Shown here: positions 1 through 9,407 of the stretch, piece after piece
Position numbering within the stretch: the first letter of the stretch is position 1
How the letters are laid out: every line of letters begins with the position of its first letter
Source of the DNA: Planctomycetota bacterium
Lineage (GTDB): Bacteria; Planctomycetota; UBA1135; UBA2386
Assembly: GCA_020848735.1 (NCBI GenBank)
Contig: JADLHO010000010.1
Location: 1-62,228, forward strand
Length of the DNA stretch: 62,228 nt
Direction of reading: 5' to 3'
Notes under the pieces: model-generated
Told to the model about the DNA's origin: nothing
Seen by the model: the letters and a program-made list of their open reading frames with translations, nothing else
Databases searched by the model: none
Position numbers and translations under genes: made by a program

Positions 1-2598
1 GAACTCGTCGGTCGCAAGGACGATGGGCGCACGGTGACGCCCGTCAACCAGACGCTGAGCCCGTACGGCCGCTTCGTCGACCTGCCCGGTCTGCGACCGC
101 AGGCGCTCGCGGCGACGCGCGACGGCCGCCTGCTCGTCAGCGGCAAGACTGCGGAGCTCCTCGTGCTCGACGCCGGCAGCGGCGAGCTGCTCCAGCGCGT
201 CGAGTTCCCCAACGACGGTCGGCGTGAGGCATCCGTCGAACCGGTCTCGCCCAACATCCTGCGACCCGACACGAAGGGACAGCTCAGCTACTCCGGGCTG
301 ATCGTCGACGACGTGGGCCGGCGCGTCTTCCTCAGCAACGTGCGCGGTTCGATCAAGGTCTTCCGGATCGCCGACGACGGCACGGTCGCGCCATCGCACA
401 CGCTGCCCTTGCCGCCGGCGAACGCGCCGCGGCGCGACGAGGAGATCCCCACGGGGCTCGCGCTCGCCGCCGACGGCGCGAGCCTCTTCGTCTGCGGGAT
501 GCTCTCGAATCGCCTGCTCGAGATCGACGCGCGGACCGGTGAGCTGCGGCGCAGCGTCGAGGTCGGCGTCGCGCCCTGGGACGTCGTGCTCGCCGGCGGG
601 TGCGCGTTCGTGAGCAACTTCGGCGGTCGTCGCCCGGGACCGGGCGACCTCGTCGGCCCCGCCGGTCGCGGCACCACGGTGCGCGTCGATCCGCTGCGCC
701 ACATCGCGAGCGAGGGTTCGGTCAGCGTCGTGGACCTCGCGAGCGGCGCGGTCGTCGCGGAGACGCTCACGGGCCTCCACGCCGGGGACCTCGCGGTCTC
801 ACCCGATGGGCGCTTCGTCGTCTGCGCCAACGGCGGCAGCGACAACCTGACCGTGCTCGATGCGCGCGATGGCCGCGTCGTCGACACGATCTGGCTGAAG
901 CCGAAGCCGTCCGATCTGCTCTCGGCGTCGCCCAACGCCCTCGCGTTCGCGCCCGACGGCGCGCGGCTCTACGTCGCGAACGGGACGCAGAACGCGCTCG
1001 CGGTCGTGGACTTCGATCCGGACGAACGCGGCGACAGCCGGCTGCTCGGGATGATCCCCGTCGGCTGGTTCCCCGGTGCGATCCTCTTCGACGCCGCGCG
1101 CCGCCAGCTCGTGAGTGCCAACGTGAAGGGACTCGGCCTCGGTCGCGAGCGCACCGAGGGACGTGCTCCCGAGTTCAACTCGCACCAGTACCACGGCTCG
1201 ATCTCGCTCTGTCCGCTGCCCGACGACGAGCTGCTCGAGCGCCTGACCGTGCAGGTCGACGTGGGATTGCGCCGCGACGCCGTCGCGCACGCGATGCTGC
1301 CGCCGCGCTCGGGCGTGGCACCGCGCGCGATCCCCGAGCGGATCGGCGAGCCGAGCCTGATCGAGCACGTCGTCTACGTCATCAAGGAGAACCGCACCTA
1401 CGACCAGGTGCTCGGCGACCTGCCCGAGGGGCGAGGCGATCCGTCGCTCTGCGTCTTCGGCGAGGCGATCACGCCGAACCAGCACGCGCTCGCGCGCCAG
1501 TTCGTGCTGCTCGACAACACCTATTGCTCCGGCATCCTCTCGGCCGACGGCCACCAATGGAGCACCACGGCCTTCGCCACCGACTACATGGAGAAGAGCT
1601 TCGCGGGCTTCCCGCGCAGCTACCCCGACGGCATGGGTGAGGACGAGGACGATGCCCTCGCCTATTCGCCCGCGGGCTTCCTGTGGGACCACGTCCTCGC
1701 CCGTCGTCTCAGCCTCCGCAACTACGGTGAGTTCTGCGCGCCCAAGGTGCGGTGGCGCGACGCGGCGCGGAAGGGCGAGCCGGACTTCCTCGCGTGCTGG
1801 CGTGCGTCGCGGGGCGAGACCGACGACGTCGTGTTCGAGTCTGCGCCGATGGTGCCCTCGCTCGTTCCGCATTCCCCGACGGGTTACGTCGGCTGGAACA
1901 TGGCGGTGCCCGATCAATACCGCGCCGACTTCTTCCTCCGCGAGCTCGCGGAGTTCGAGGCGCGCGGCGAGTTCCCGCGCCTCACGCTCATCTGCCTGCC
2001 GAACGACCACACGAGCGGCACGAGCGAAGGCAGTCCCACTCCCGCCGCGTGCATGGCCGACAACGACCTCGCCTTCGGCCGCATCGTCGAGGGGCTGAGC
2101 CGCTCGCGCTTCTGGCCGAAGCTCGCGATCCTCGCCATCGAAGACGACCCGCAGGCCGGTTGGGACCACGTGAGCGGCTACCGCACGACCTGCTACGTGG
2201 TGAGTCCCTACGCGAAGCGCGGGGTCACGGTCGGCACCCAGTACAACACCACGAGCATCCTGCGCACGATCGAACAGATCCTCGGCATCCCGCCGATGAA
2301 CCACTTCGACGCGAGCGCGACGCCGATGTCGGACTGCTTCACCGACGTCGCCGACCTTGCGCCCTACTCCGCGCTGCCCGTCGGCGTCCGTCTCGACGAG
2401 ATGAACCCCGGCTCGGCGGCGATCGCCGACCCGGTCCTGCGCGAGGACGCCCTCGCCTCGGCGAGCATCGACTTCTCCCAGGTCGACAAGGCCCCCGAGG
2501 ACCTGCTCAACCGCATCCTCTGGCGCGCGATGCGCGGGAGCGCGGCACCGTATCCGGACTGGGCGGTGACGAAGGTGGAGGACGACGACGACGACTGA
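1..2598 (+). CDS. YncE-like beta-propeller / phosphoesterase fusion protein (5' end outside window)
   Basis: The N-terminal ~430 residues look like a YncE/lactonase-type beta-propeller, with repeated units such as LAVSPDGRFVVCANGGSDNL and LAFAPDGARLYVANGTQNAL. A phosphoesterase domain of the PF04185 alkaline-phosphatase fold follows. It opens at the signature VVYVIKENRTYDQVLGDLP (ENRT carries the presumed nucleophile Thr) and continues with the conserved LPNDHTSGT and IEDDPQAGWDHV blocks. Such fusions are usually secreted and annotated as bifunctional YncE/alkaline phosphatase proteins. The frame is open to base 1, and the residues before the GTG at 34 read as typical propeller sequence, so the true start and any signal peptide lie upstream. 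The C-terminus ends in five Asp. It converges on the M61 peptidase gene. The phosphoesterase substrate cannot be told from sequence. Confidence 0.85.
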   Translation, partial: ELVGRKDDGRTVTPVNQTLSPYGRFVDLPGLRPQALAATRDGRLLVSGKTAELLVLDAGSGELLQRVEFPNDGRREASVEPVSPNILRPDTKGQLSYSGLIVDDVGRRVFLSNVRGSIKVFRIADDGTVAPSHTLPLPPANAPRRDEEIPTGLALAADGASLFVCGMLSNRLLEIDARTGELRRSVEVGVAPWDVVLAGGCAFVSNFGGRRPGPGDLVGPAGRGTTVRVDPLRHIASEGSVSVVDLASGAVVAETLTGLHAGDLAVSPDGRFVVCANGGSDNLTVLDARDGRVVDTIWLKPKPSDLLSASPNALAFAPDGARLYVANGTQNALAVVDFDPDERGDSRLLGMIPVGWFPGAILFDAARRQLVSANVKGLGLGRERTEGRAPEFNSHQYHGSISLCPLPDDELLERLTVQVDVGLRRDAVAHAMLPPRSGVAPRAIPERIGEPSLIEHVVYVIKENRTYDQVLGDLPEGRGDPSLCVFGEAITPNQHALARQFVLLDNTYCSGILSADGHQWSTTAFATDYMEKSFAGFPRSYPDGMGEDEDDALAYSPAGFLWDHVLARRLSLRNYGEFCAPKVRWRDAARKGEPDFLACWRASRGETDDVVFESAPMVPSLVPHSPTGYVGWNMAVPDQYRADFFLRELAEFEARGEFPRLTLICLPNDHTSGTSEGSPTPAACMADNDLAFGRIVEGLSRSRFWPKLAILAIEDDPQAGWDHVSGYRTTCYVVSPYAKRGVTVGTQYNTTSILRTIEQILGIPPMNHFDASATPMSDCFTDVADLAPYSALPVGVRLDEMNPGSAAIADPVLREDALASASIDFSQVDKAPEDLLNRILWRAMRGSAAPYPDWAVTKVEDDDDD

Positions 2599-2602
2599 GC
2601 CG

Positions 2603-2617
2603 CGGAACCGGGTTCCG
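2603..2617. terminator. short inverted repeat between convergent genes
   Basis: A 7-base arm (cggaacc) is followed after one base by its exact complement (ggttccg). It sits in the 21-bp gap between the phosphoesterase stop and the M61 stop. The stem is short and lacks a T-tract, so a terminator role is only possible. Confidence 0.25.
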
Positions 2618-2619
2618 TC

Positions 2620-4332
2620 TCAGTCGCCGAGCCGTGCCGTCATCGCCTCGCGGAGGTCCACCGCGCTCTTCTTCGCCTTCTCGTCGATCTCGATGCGCCA
2701 CGAGCGACGCGCACGGGGCCGCGACTCCGCTTCGCCTTCGGGCTTGCCCTCGGGCTTGCCTTCGCCCTCGGGCTTATTGGCCGGGGCCTGGTCGGCGGGC
2801 GAGAGCACCCTGAGCCCGATCTTCGCGAGGGTCTCCGCGTAGGGCAGCTCGTCGGTGCCGTCGACGTAGCGCGCGAAGAACTCGTCCATCGGCTTGCCCG
2901 CGGCCTTCGTGCAGGCGGCGAGGAACTCGCCGTCCTCGAAGCCGCGGCCCTCCTGCATGCAGAGCTCGTAGACCGCGCGCATGACGTCGTCGAGGGAGCG
3001 CTTGCCGTCGCTCGCGTCGCGGATCTCGACGTCGAGCAGGAGCCCGAGCAGCATGCCCTTGTTGTAGTAGTCGGGGGCGGTGCGGCCGCGGCGCATGTAG
3101 GGCGCGTCCCAGACGGTCCAGCTCGCCTCGGCGATGCTCATCTTGAGGCGGCCGGGGTTGTTCTGCAGCGCGCGGATCTCGTCGGCGATCGCGCCGGTCC
3201 AGAAGTGCTCGGCGTCCCAGATGCCGGCGCGCACGAGGAGCAGGTCGCCGTAGTAGCTCGTCACGCCTTCGGAGAGCCAGAGGAAGCGCGTGCGGTTGGG
3301 GCCGCTGTAGTCGAACGGGCCGAGTGCCTTGGGTCGCAGGCGCTTCACGTTCCAGGCGTGGAAGAACTCGTGGCTCGCGAGCGAGTCCCAGGCCGAGGGC
3401 TTGCCCGGCTCCGACCCCGAGAGGTCCATCATCCCCATGTCGCAGGAGTTGAGGTGTTCGAGACCTCCGCCGCCGGGAAACGCGATGAGGAAGACGTAGC
3501 GGTCGAAGGGCGGCTTGCCCCACATCGCGTGGTGCGCGCGGACCATCGTGCGGTAGCGCGACGCGAACGCGTCGCGGTCGTGGCGATCGTGTTCGAAGCC
3601 CGACCAGACGATCTCGTAGCGCGCGCCGTCGAGCTCGAAGCTGCGCTGCTCGAAGACGCCGACGTGGAAGGGACAGTCGGCGAAGACGTCGTAATCCGGC
3701 GCCTCGAACTCGAGCTTGTCCTGGGCGACGCGGCGCAATCCCGTGGCGACGTCCCATTCCGCGGGCAGCTCGAAGCTCACGCGGTGGGGGATCGCGAGTC
3801 GACCGGGCACGTAGAGCCAGGTGGCCGGGCCCTCGAAGGCGTAGGCGCCGAAGCGCCGCGGCGGTGCCTCGGCCTCCGGCTTCGGATCGCCGATGGGTTC
3901 GACCGGGGCGGGCTTCTCCTCGCGGAGCGGACGGCCGAGTCCCTTGCCGAGGCTGAAGCCCGGGCCGAAGCCCGTCGAGGCGCGCGTGCGGAGCGCGTAT
4001 TCGACGATGACGGTCGAGGTCCCCTTGCTGTGCACGTGCCACGAACCGACGTCGTTGGCCTCGACCAGGAGTTCGACGCCCTTGTCATCGGTCGCACGGA
4101 TCTCGGCGACGCTCTTGCCGAACTCGTGGATCGTGTAGGAGCCGGGCTTCCAAGCCGGCATCGCGAGTTCCAGCCGCTCGGTGTCGCAGCCGTCGTAGCG
4201 CGCGGTCACGCGCGCGAACTCCTCGCCTTGGGCGAAGCGCAGGCGGAACTCGGCGCTCGTCTGCGCGGGAAGAAGCCCGGCGGACGCGGCGGCCCAGGAC
4301 AAACACAGGATGGCTCGTGGCCTCGTCGTCAT
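2620..4332 (-). CDS. M61-family (glycyl aminopeptidase-like) secreted metallopeptidase
   Basis: Predicted zinc aminopeptidase of family M61. A signal peptide (about residues 1-25, ending ...LLPAQTS) implies export. Residues ~25-120 resemble the M61 N-terminal beta domain (WKPGSYTIHEFGKSV). The catalytic domain has HEFFHAWNVKRLRP at residue 321, where H321, E322 and H325 form HExxH, and WLSEGVTSYY downstream would supply the third zinc ligand. A Pro/Glu-rich insertion lies at ~130-160. Most M61 enzymes end in a PDZ domain. Here the C-terminus is instead a short Lys-Pro-Glu-Gly repeat and a charged tail, so PDZ is missing or highly degenerate. The 109-bp divergent spacer to the VCBS gene probably holds both promoters. 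The family assignment is firm; the substrate is unknown. Confidence 0.88.
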   Translation of the reverse strand: MTTRPRAILCLSWAAASAGLLPAQTSAEFRLRFAQGEEFARVTARYDGCDTERLELAMPAWKPGSYTIHEFGKSVAEIRATDDKGVELLVEANDVGSWHVHSKGTSTVIVEYALRTRASTGFGPGFSLGKGLGRPLREEKPAPVEPIGDPKPEAEAPPRRFGAYAFEGPATWLYVPGRLAIPHRVSFELPAEWDVATGLRRVAQDKLEFEAPDYDVFADCPFHVGVFEQRSFELDGARYEIVWSGFEHDRHDRDAFASRYRTMVRAHHAMWGKPPFDRYVFLIAFPGGGGLEHLNSCDMGMMDLSGSEPGKPSAWDSLASHEFFHAWNVKRLRPKALGPFDYSGPNRTRFLWLSEGVTSYYGDLLLVRAGIWDAEHFWTGAIADEIRALQNNPGRLKMSIAEASWTVWDAPYMRRGRTAPDYYNKGMLLGLLLDVEIRDASDGKRSLDDVMRAVYELCMQEGRGFEDGEFLAACTKAAGKPMDEFFARYVDGTDELPYAETLAKIGLRVLSPADQAPANKPEGEGKPEGKPEGEAESRPRARRSWRIEIDEKAKKSAVDLREAMTARLGD

Positions 4333-4405
4333 GGTGCGGAACGGTTCGTGGATGGATCACGCCGGGACGCAAACGAGCGTCGCCTCGCGGTCGGCGGTGT
4401 AGACG

Positions 4406-4411
4406 TATCCT
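4406..4411 (+). promoter_or_regulatory. candidate -10 element (TATCCT)
   Basis: TATCCT lies 30 bp before the GTG of the VCBS protein, in the divergent spacer. No convincing -35 is seen. It is one of several TANNNT boxes found close to start codons in this window. Confidence 0.3.
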
Positions 4412-4441
4412 TTCGAGCGGCCGCGAGTCGAGCGAGCGAGC

Positions 4442-7024
4442 GTGCTGAAATCGTCCCTCCCCATCCTCTGTGCGGTCCTGGTGGCGGCCACCGCGCTGGC
4501 CCAGGTGCGCCCGATCCTCGCGCCCGGCACGCTGGCGGATCCGCGGCCCCGGCTGCCCGCAGGACTGGGCGAGGCCATCGACTGCGTGATCGGCGACTTC
4601 GACCGCGACGGCCGGCCCGACCTCGCGCGCGCCTCGCCGGACCGCCTGCGGATCCTCTTCCAGGAGCCCTCGGGGGTCTTCGCCGAGCGCGTCGCCCAGG
4701 CGCCGATCGGCGTCGGGATCGGCGGTCGGATCCGCGGCATCGCGCGCGGGGACTTCGATGGGGACGGCGATCTCGACCTCGTCGTGGGCCAGCTCACGGC
4801 GGCCGATTTCATCCTCCAGAACGACGGCAGCGGCCTCTTCGTCCGCGGTCCCGCCGGCGCCATCCCGCCGACGCCGTTCCTCGCCACCCTCCAGATCGTC
4901 GCCGCGAACTTCGACGGCCGCGGACCCGACGACCTGCTCGTGCTGCCGGCCAGTGGGCCGCCGCGCCTCCTGCTCGCGTCGCCGTCCGGCAACTTCTCCG
5001 ACGCCTCGGGCTTCCTGCCGGCGGCGGCGCTCTCGGCGCGCAGCGTCGCCGTCGCGGGCGATCTCGACCTCGATGGCGCGCCCGACCTGGTGCTCGGCGG
5101 CACCGCCCTCGCGCCGACGCTCGTGCTCTTCAACGCCGGCAACGGCGACTTCACGCAGTCGGCGCAGACGAGTCCCATCGCGATCGCCGCGGCCGACCTG
5201 GCGATCGCCGACCTCGACGGCCTCGGCCCGCCCGAGATCGTCGTCGCACCGGAGACGGCCGTGGCCACAGCTCCGCTCGTCCTGCGTGCCTCGCGCGCGG
5301 GCATCGTCCGCGTGCCGCCGCAGGTCGGTGGCTTCACGTTGAGCGGCTGGCAACAGCTCGCGCTCGGCGACTTCGACGGCGACGGCTTCGCCGATCTCGT
5401 CGCGCTCGACGACGACGGCGCGGTCTGGGCCGCTCCCGGCAACGGCAGCGCCGGCTTCGCGGCGGGCAACGCGATCCTCGATGCCGCCGATCGCCGCGGA
5501 CTTTGCATCGCAGACCTCGACCTCGACGGCGATCTCGATCTGTGGGTGCCCGGTTCGCTCGAGCGCGATGCCATCCTCCTGGGCTGGCCGGGCAACGGCC
5601 CGATCCCGACCGAAGCGGCGACCAGCCTCGCGCGCGGTGGCTACGCGGGTTGGCGAGGAGCGCTCGTCGATGCGACCGGCGACTCCGATCCCGACCTGAT
5701 GCTGTGTTCGTCGGCAGGGCGCTTCGCGCTCTGGGCGAACGACGGTGGTGCGCGCTTCAGCGAGTCTCCGCTGACGCCTCCCGACCAGAACGCGCTGGGC
5801 ACCATCGTCGCCATCCTGCCGGCCCGCCTGATCGCGGGGGGTGCGGCACGCGACCTCTTCGTCGTGGGACAGCCCAATCCGATCGTGCCGAGCGGACTGA
5901 AGGTCTTCGGCCGCCCCACGCTCGGCGCCTGGGTGGATCGCAGCCAGATCGTGGTCGGTGCGCAGAGCGGTCGCGTGCTCACCTGCGCGAACGTCGCGAC
6001 GCTCGGCGCGTCGACCGCGAGCGTCGCCCGCAGCGATCTCCTCCTCGGCGATGCGCAGGGACTCGTCTCCGTGCATCGCAACGACGGCTCGACGATCGCC
6101 GAGGTGCCCAGCGCCGTTCCCTTCGCCCACGGCAGCAGCATCCACGCGATCGTCAGCGGTGATCTCGACGGTGACGGCGCCGCGGACCTCGTCGTGCTGC
6201 CCTCCGCCGGCTCTCCCGAACTGCACCGCGCGTCGCCGCCGGATCGGCTCCATTTCACCCGCGTCGCGGGCGCCCTCGGCACGCTCGTGCCGGCGACCGC
6301 CGCCGTGATCGAGGACTTCGATGCCGACGGTCGCCGCGACGTCCTGCTCGCGACACCCGGCTCACCCGAGGGGCTCACGCTCTTCCGTGGGATCAGCGGC
6401 GGTGGCTTCGTCGACGTCTCGCCGGGCGAGTTCGCGACGCTGCCCGTGCCCGGCGATGCGCGCGCGCTCGCCGTGCTCGGGCCGCCGACTGCGCGGCGCG
6501 TCGTCGTCGGTCGCGGGTCCGGTCCGGATCTCCTGATCGAGCGTCCTGCGGGCGGACCGTTCCGATTGGTCGAGTCCATCGCCATCCGCGGCAGCGAGTC
6601 GACGCGCGAACTCCTGGTGGCCGACCTCGACACGGACCGCGACGACGATGTCATCGTCATCCGCCCGGACGCGAGCCCGGCGGTGCTCCTGCGCAGCGAT
6701 CTCGGCCTCGCGTGCCGCGGTCCCGCCTCGGCCGGCAAGGTGATGCGTCTCGACGTCACCGCGCCGGCGGGTCGACCGGTGTTCGTGCTCTTCAGCCCTT
6801 TCACCATGCGCGCGGAGCTGCCGCCCTTCGGTGTGCTGCGCCTGGTGTCGCCGGCGACCTTCCTCGGCGCCGTCTCGCCGCCAACCGGCGCGTTCGCGAT
6901 CGAGCTCGCGGTGCCGTCCACGTTGCTGCCAGGGGCCCTGCCGATGCAGATCGTGACGCTCGACCCGGCGACGGCCGCGATCGAGCTCGGCAATCTCGAG
7001 ATCGTCGAGCTCTCGCGCGGGTGA
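4442..7024 (+). CDS. secreted VCBS/FG-GAP repeat protein
   Basis: Begins with GTG at 4442, giving a clean signal peptide (LKSSLPILCAVLVAATALAQ). The body is a series of VCBS/FG-GAP-type units with calcium-loop motifs such as DFDRDGRPDLAR, DFDGDGDLDLVVG, DLDLDGDLDLWVPG and DLDGDGAADLVVL. It is predicted to fold as one or two beta-propellers outside the cytoplasm. The last ~110 residues form a beta-rich module (from CRGPASAGKVMRLDV to the end) that resembles the C-termini of other exported proteins in this window. No catalytic motif is visible. Adhesion or surface structure is plausible but not shown. It is convergent with the Kelch-like gene, with only 9 bp between the stops. Confidence 0.82.
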   Translation: MLKSSLPILCAVLVAATALAQVRPILAPGTLADPRPRLPAGLGEAIDCVIGDFDRDGRPDLARASPDRLRILFQEPSGVFAERVAQAPIGVGIGGRIRGIARGDFDGDGDLDLVVGQLTAADFILQNDGSGLFVRGPAGAIPPTPFLATLQIVAANFDGRGPDDLLVLPASGPPRLLLASPSGNFSDASGFLPAAALSARSVAVAGDLDLDGAPDLVLGGTALAPTLVLFNAGNGDFTQSAQTSPIAIAAADLAIADLDGLGPPEIVVAPETAVATAPLVLRASRAGIVRVPPQVGGFTLSGWQQLALGDFDGDGFADLVALDDDGAVWAAPGNGSAGFAAGNAILDAADRRGLCIADLDLDGDLDLWVPGSLERDAILLGWPGNGPIPTEAATSLARGGYAGWRGALVDATGDSDPDLMLCSSAGRFALWANDGGARFSESPLTPPDQNALGTIVAILPARLIAGGAARDLFVVGQPNPIVPSGLKVFGRPTLGAWVDRSQIVVGAQSGRVLTCANVATLGASTASVARSDLLLGDAQGLVSVHRNDGSTIAEVPSAVPFAHGSSIHAIVSGDLDGDGAADLVVLPSAGSPELHRASPPDRLHFTRVAGALGTLVPATAAVIEDFDADGRRDVLLATPGSPEGLTLFRGISGGGFVDVSPGEFATLPVPGDARALAVLGPPTARRVVVGRGSGPDLLIERPAGGPFRLVESIAIRGSESTRELLVADLDTDRDDDVIVIRPDASPAVLLRSDLGLACRGPASAGKVMRLDVTAPAGRPVFVLFSPFTMRAELPPFGVLRLVSPATFLGAVSPPTGAFAIELAVPSTLLPGALPMQIVTLDPATAAIELGNLEIVELSRG

Positions 7025-7033
7025 GCCGCGCGA

Positions 7034-9229
7034 TCAGCGCAGGCCGAGCACGAGCGTCAACGCGTTCGAGAGGCTCAGGCCGGCGGCGTTCGCGGCCGTG
7101 TCGAGCACGACGACCTGCGCGTGGATGCGGTGGCCGCAGAGCCACGGTGCTCCGGGCAGCGCGATGTTCCAGGCGCGCGGGTCACCGCTCGCGGCCAATC
7201 CCGTCTCGACGTCGATGCTCACCCGCAGCAGACAGCCGGGCGCGCCGAGGGGTGCCAGGTCGTAGGGCAGGCTCGTTCCGCCGAAGCTCGTCGAAGAGCT
7301 GCCGAGCAGTCCGATCGCCGCTGCGGTCATCGGCAGCTGCGAGACCTCGAGGGGGAACGCGGTGCCGAGCACGGGAGTCTGGCCGGTCGGCGAAGCGAGC
7401 CGCGGCACTCCCGAGCTGCCCGCGCAGCCGGGACCGAGTGCGACGAGCGCGGCGTCGAGCTCGGGTGAGTATTCGAGGATCGGTGCGAAGAGATCGATCC
7501 TCGGGAACACGAGGACGCCGCGCGCGCGGTCCGTCGCCAGCGGTGCCGACACGTCCCAACCCACGAGTCCCGGCGCCGGAGTGCTCAGCCAATCGATGCC
7601 GTTCCACACGAAGGTCGTCGGCTCGTGGCTCGCCGAGGCACCGACCAGGACGATCTCCTGCCGGACCAGGTCCCAGGCGAGGGTACGGCCGCCGATGCTC
7701 GGGCTCGGCGCGCTCGCGCGCGCGAGGCGCCAGTCGTTGCCATCCCACTCCCAGGTGTCGGTCTGCGTCGCGCCGCCGAAGAGGACCACCACGCCCCGGC
7801 GTTCGTCATCGGCCATGCCGTGCTGGATGCGCGCCGAAGGAGCATGCAGGGGGAAGCGTTGGGTCCAGTCGACGCCATCGAAGACCCAGGTGTCGGCGAG
7901 CAGGGCGAACGAACCGGTCAGCGCGCGGCCGCCGAAGAGGACGAGCTCACCGCGCGCGGCGTGGTAGCTCATCGCGGCGCGTTCGCGCGGCGGGGGCGAA
8001 TGGGCGGTGGCGAGAAGGGTCCAATCGCTGCCATCCCATTCCCAGGTGTCGACCGAGGGCGTGTTCGTGTTCGGGTCGCGACCGCCGAAGAAGACGGTGC
8101 GCGAGCGCGCGAGGTCCGTGGCGAGGCAGGCCTGCGCGGTGGGGCCTGGTCGATGCGTCGAGCTCATCGCGCGCCAGCGCGTGCCGGTCCAGTGCCAGGT
8201 GCCGAGGGCGTTGCGCGTCATCACCGCGTTGTGATGCGGGTCCCAGGCGACCTCGATGCCGGCGGCGTCGAGGATCGGCGCCGATGCCGCAGCGATGGGT
8301 TGCCACGCGCTGCCATCGAAGCTGTGGAGCGCGGTGTCGATGCCGAGATGGATCACGCGGCCGAGCGCGGGATCGAACGCGAGGCGATTGCGCACCGTCG
8401 AGGAGAAGGTCGCGCTCTCGGGCGGACTCGGCAGGCTCTGCCAGTCGCTGCCGTTCCAACGCCAGACGAGGTTGCCGCTCATCATCACGACCCCACCCGC
8501 GACGGTGTCGCTCGCCATGTGGACGACGTTGAGGCTGCCCAGCGTGGGGACGGTGTTCGGGAAGACGCGGGTCCAGTTCGTGCCGTCGAAGAGCCAGGTG
8601 TCGTCGAGCGCACCCGCGCTGTTGTTGCCACCGAAGAGGACGATCACGTTGCGCGCGGTGTCGGCGGCGATGGCGAAGGAGTTGCGGCGCGAGGGACCGC
8701 CGCTCGCGAGCTGCGACCAGGTGCTGCCGTTCCAGCGCCAGGTCCCCATCGGCGACGAGACGGCGCTCGGCGCTCCCACCAGGATGGTGCCGCGGACCGG
8801 ATCGAAGCAGCTCGCGAACGCGGTGGCATCGAGCAACGGTGGGGAGCCCTGCGACGCGCCCTCGGTCCAGCGCGTGCGGTCCCACTCCCAGACCCGGGTG
8901 CGCCGGGAAGCGAGGCTCGCGTCCGCGTGCATCACGACCAGGCGATCGCGCAGCGGATCGAAGCTCGAGGACAGATTGCCGGGGCTCGTCCCGCTCGGCG
9001 CACCGATGCTGCTCTGCCGTGGCCAGGCGTCGGCGACGAGCGCATGCACGATGTCGAGCTGGGCGATCGCGAGCGGTCGGCCGAGTCCCGTGTCGAAGAC
9101 CAACTGGCTCGCACCCGGCCAGAGCAGACCCGGACTCCGCCAGGTGGATTGCGCGGTCAGCGAGGCGGTGCAGAGGCCTGCCCATCCGAGGACGGACCGG
9201 AGGCACTCCCAGGGAAGCGGTGGGTGCAT
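7034..9229 (-). CDS. secreted Kelch/galactose-oxidase-like propeller protein with shared C-terminal module
   Basis: ATG at 9229 gives a signal peptide ending ...LCTASLTAQ. The protein has about ten Kelch-like repeats with recurring TWEWDGSDWTLL and GELVLFGGR units, interleaved with DPVRG/DLARSRTVFFGG loops, so one or two beta-propellers are expected. From about residue 600 the C-terminal module starts with LGPGCAGSSGVPRL. It contains APGCLLRVS and ends in the strands QVVVLDTAANAAGLSLSNAL, which closely match the end of the FG-GAP protein at 19709. Function is unknown. The family is typical of exported or surface proteins in large-genome planctomycetes, and the shared C-terminus suggests a common sorting or anchoring fate (inference). 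Confidence 0.82.
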   Translation of the reverse strand: MHPPLPWECLRSVLGWAGLCTASLTAQSTWRSPGLLWPGASQLVFDTGLGRPLAIAQLDIVHALVADAWPRQSSIGAPSGTSPGNLSSSFDPLRDRLVVMHADASLASRRTRVWEWDRTRWTEGASQGSPPLLDATAFASCFDPVRGTILVGAPSAVSSPMGTWRWNGSTWSQLASGGPSRRNSFAIAADTARNVIVLFGGNNSAGALDDTWLFDGTNWTRVFPNTVPTLGSLNVVHMASDTVAGGVVMMSGNLVWRWNGSDWQSLPSPPESATFSSTVRNRLAFDPALGRVIHLGIDTALHSFDGSAWQPIAAASAPILDAAGIEVAWDPHHNAVMTRNALGTWHWTGTRWRAMSSTHRPGPTAQACLATDLARSRTVFFGGRDPNTNTPSVDTWEWDGSDWTLLATAHSPPPRERAAMSYHAARGELVLFGGRALTGSFALLADTWVFDGVDWTQRFPLHAPSARIQHGMADDERRGVVVLFGGATQTDTWEWDGNDWRLARASAPSPSIGGRTLAWDLVRQEIVLVGASASHEPTTFVWNGIDWLSTPAPGLVGWDVSAPLATDRARGVLVFPRIDLFAPILEYSPELDAALVALGPGCAGSSGVPRLASPTGQTPVLGTAFPLEVSQLPMTAAAIGLLGSSSTSFGGTSLPYDLAPLGAPGCLLRVSIDVETGLAASGDPRAWNIALPGAPWLCGHRIHAQVVVLDTAANAAGLSLSNALTLVLGLR

Positions 9230-9407
9230 GGGATCGCGGCGCGACGTGGAACTCGCGGCAGCGGCCTGCGCATCTCGCGAACGTCACGCGGAGGCTAGCG
9301 ACCATCGCGCCGTCGCGCGGGCGCTTGACGTCGATGAGCGCTCGGCCGCAACCGGATCGAGGAGCGGGGATTGGCCCGAAGCAGGGGCCAGGGGACAGAA
9401 TGCCCCG

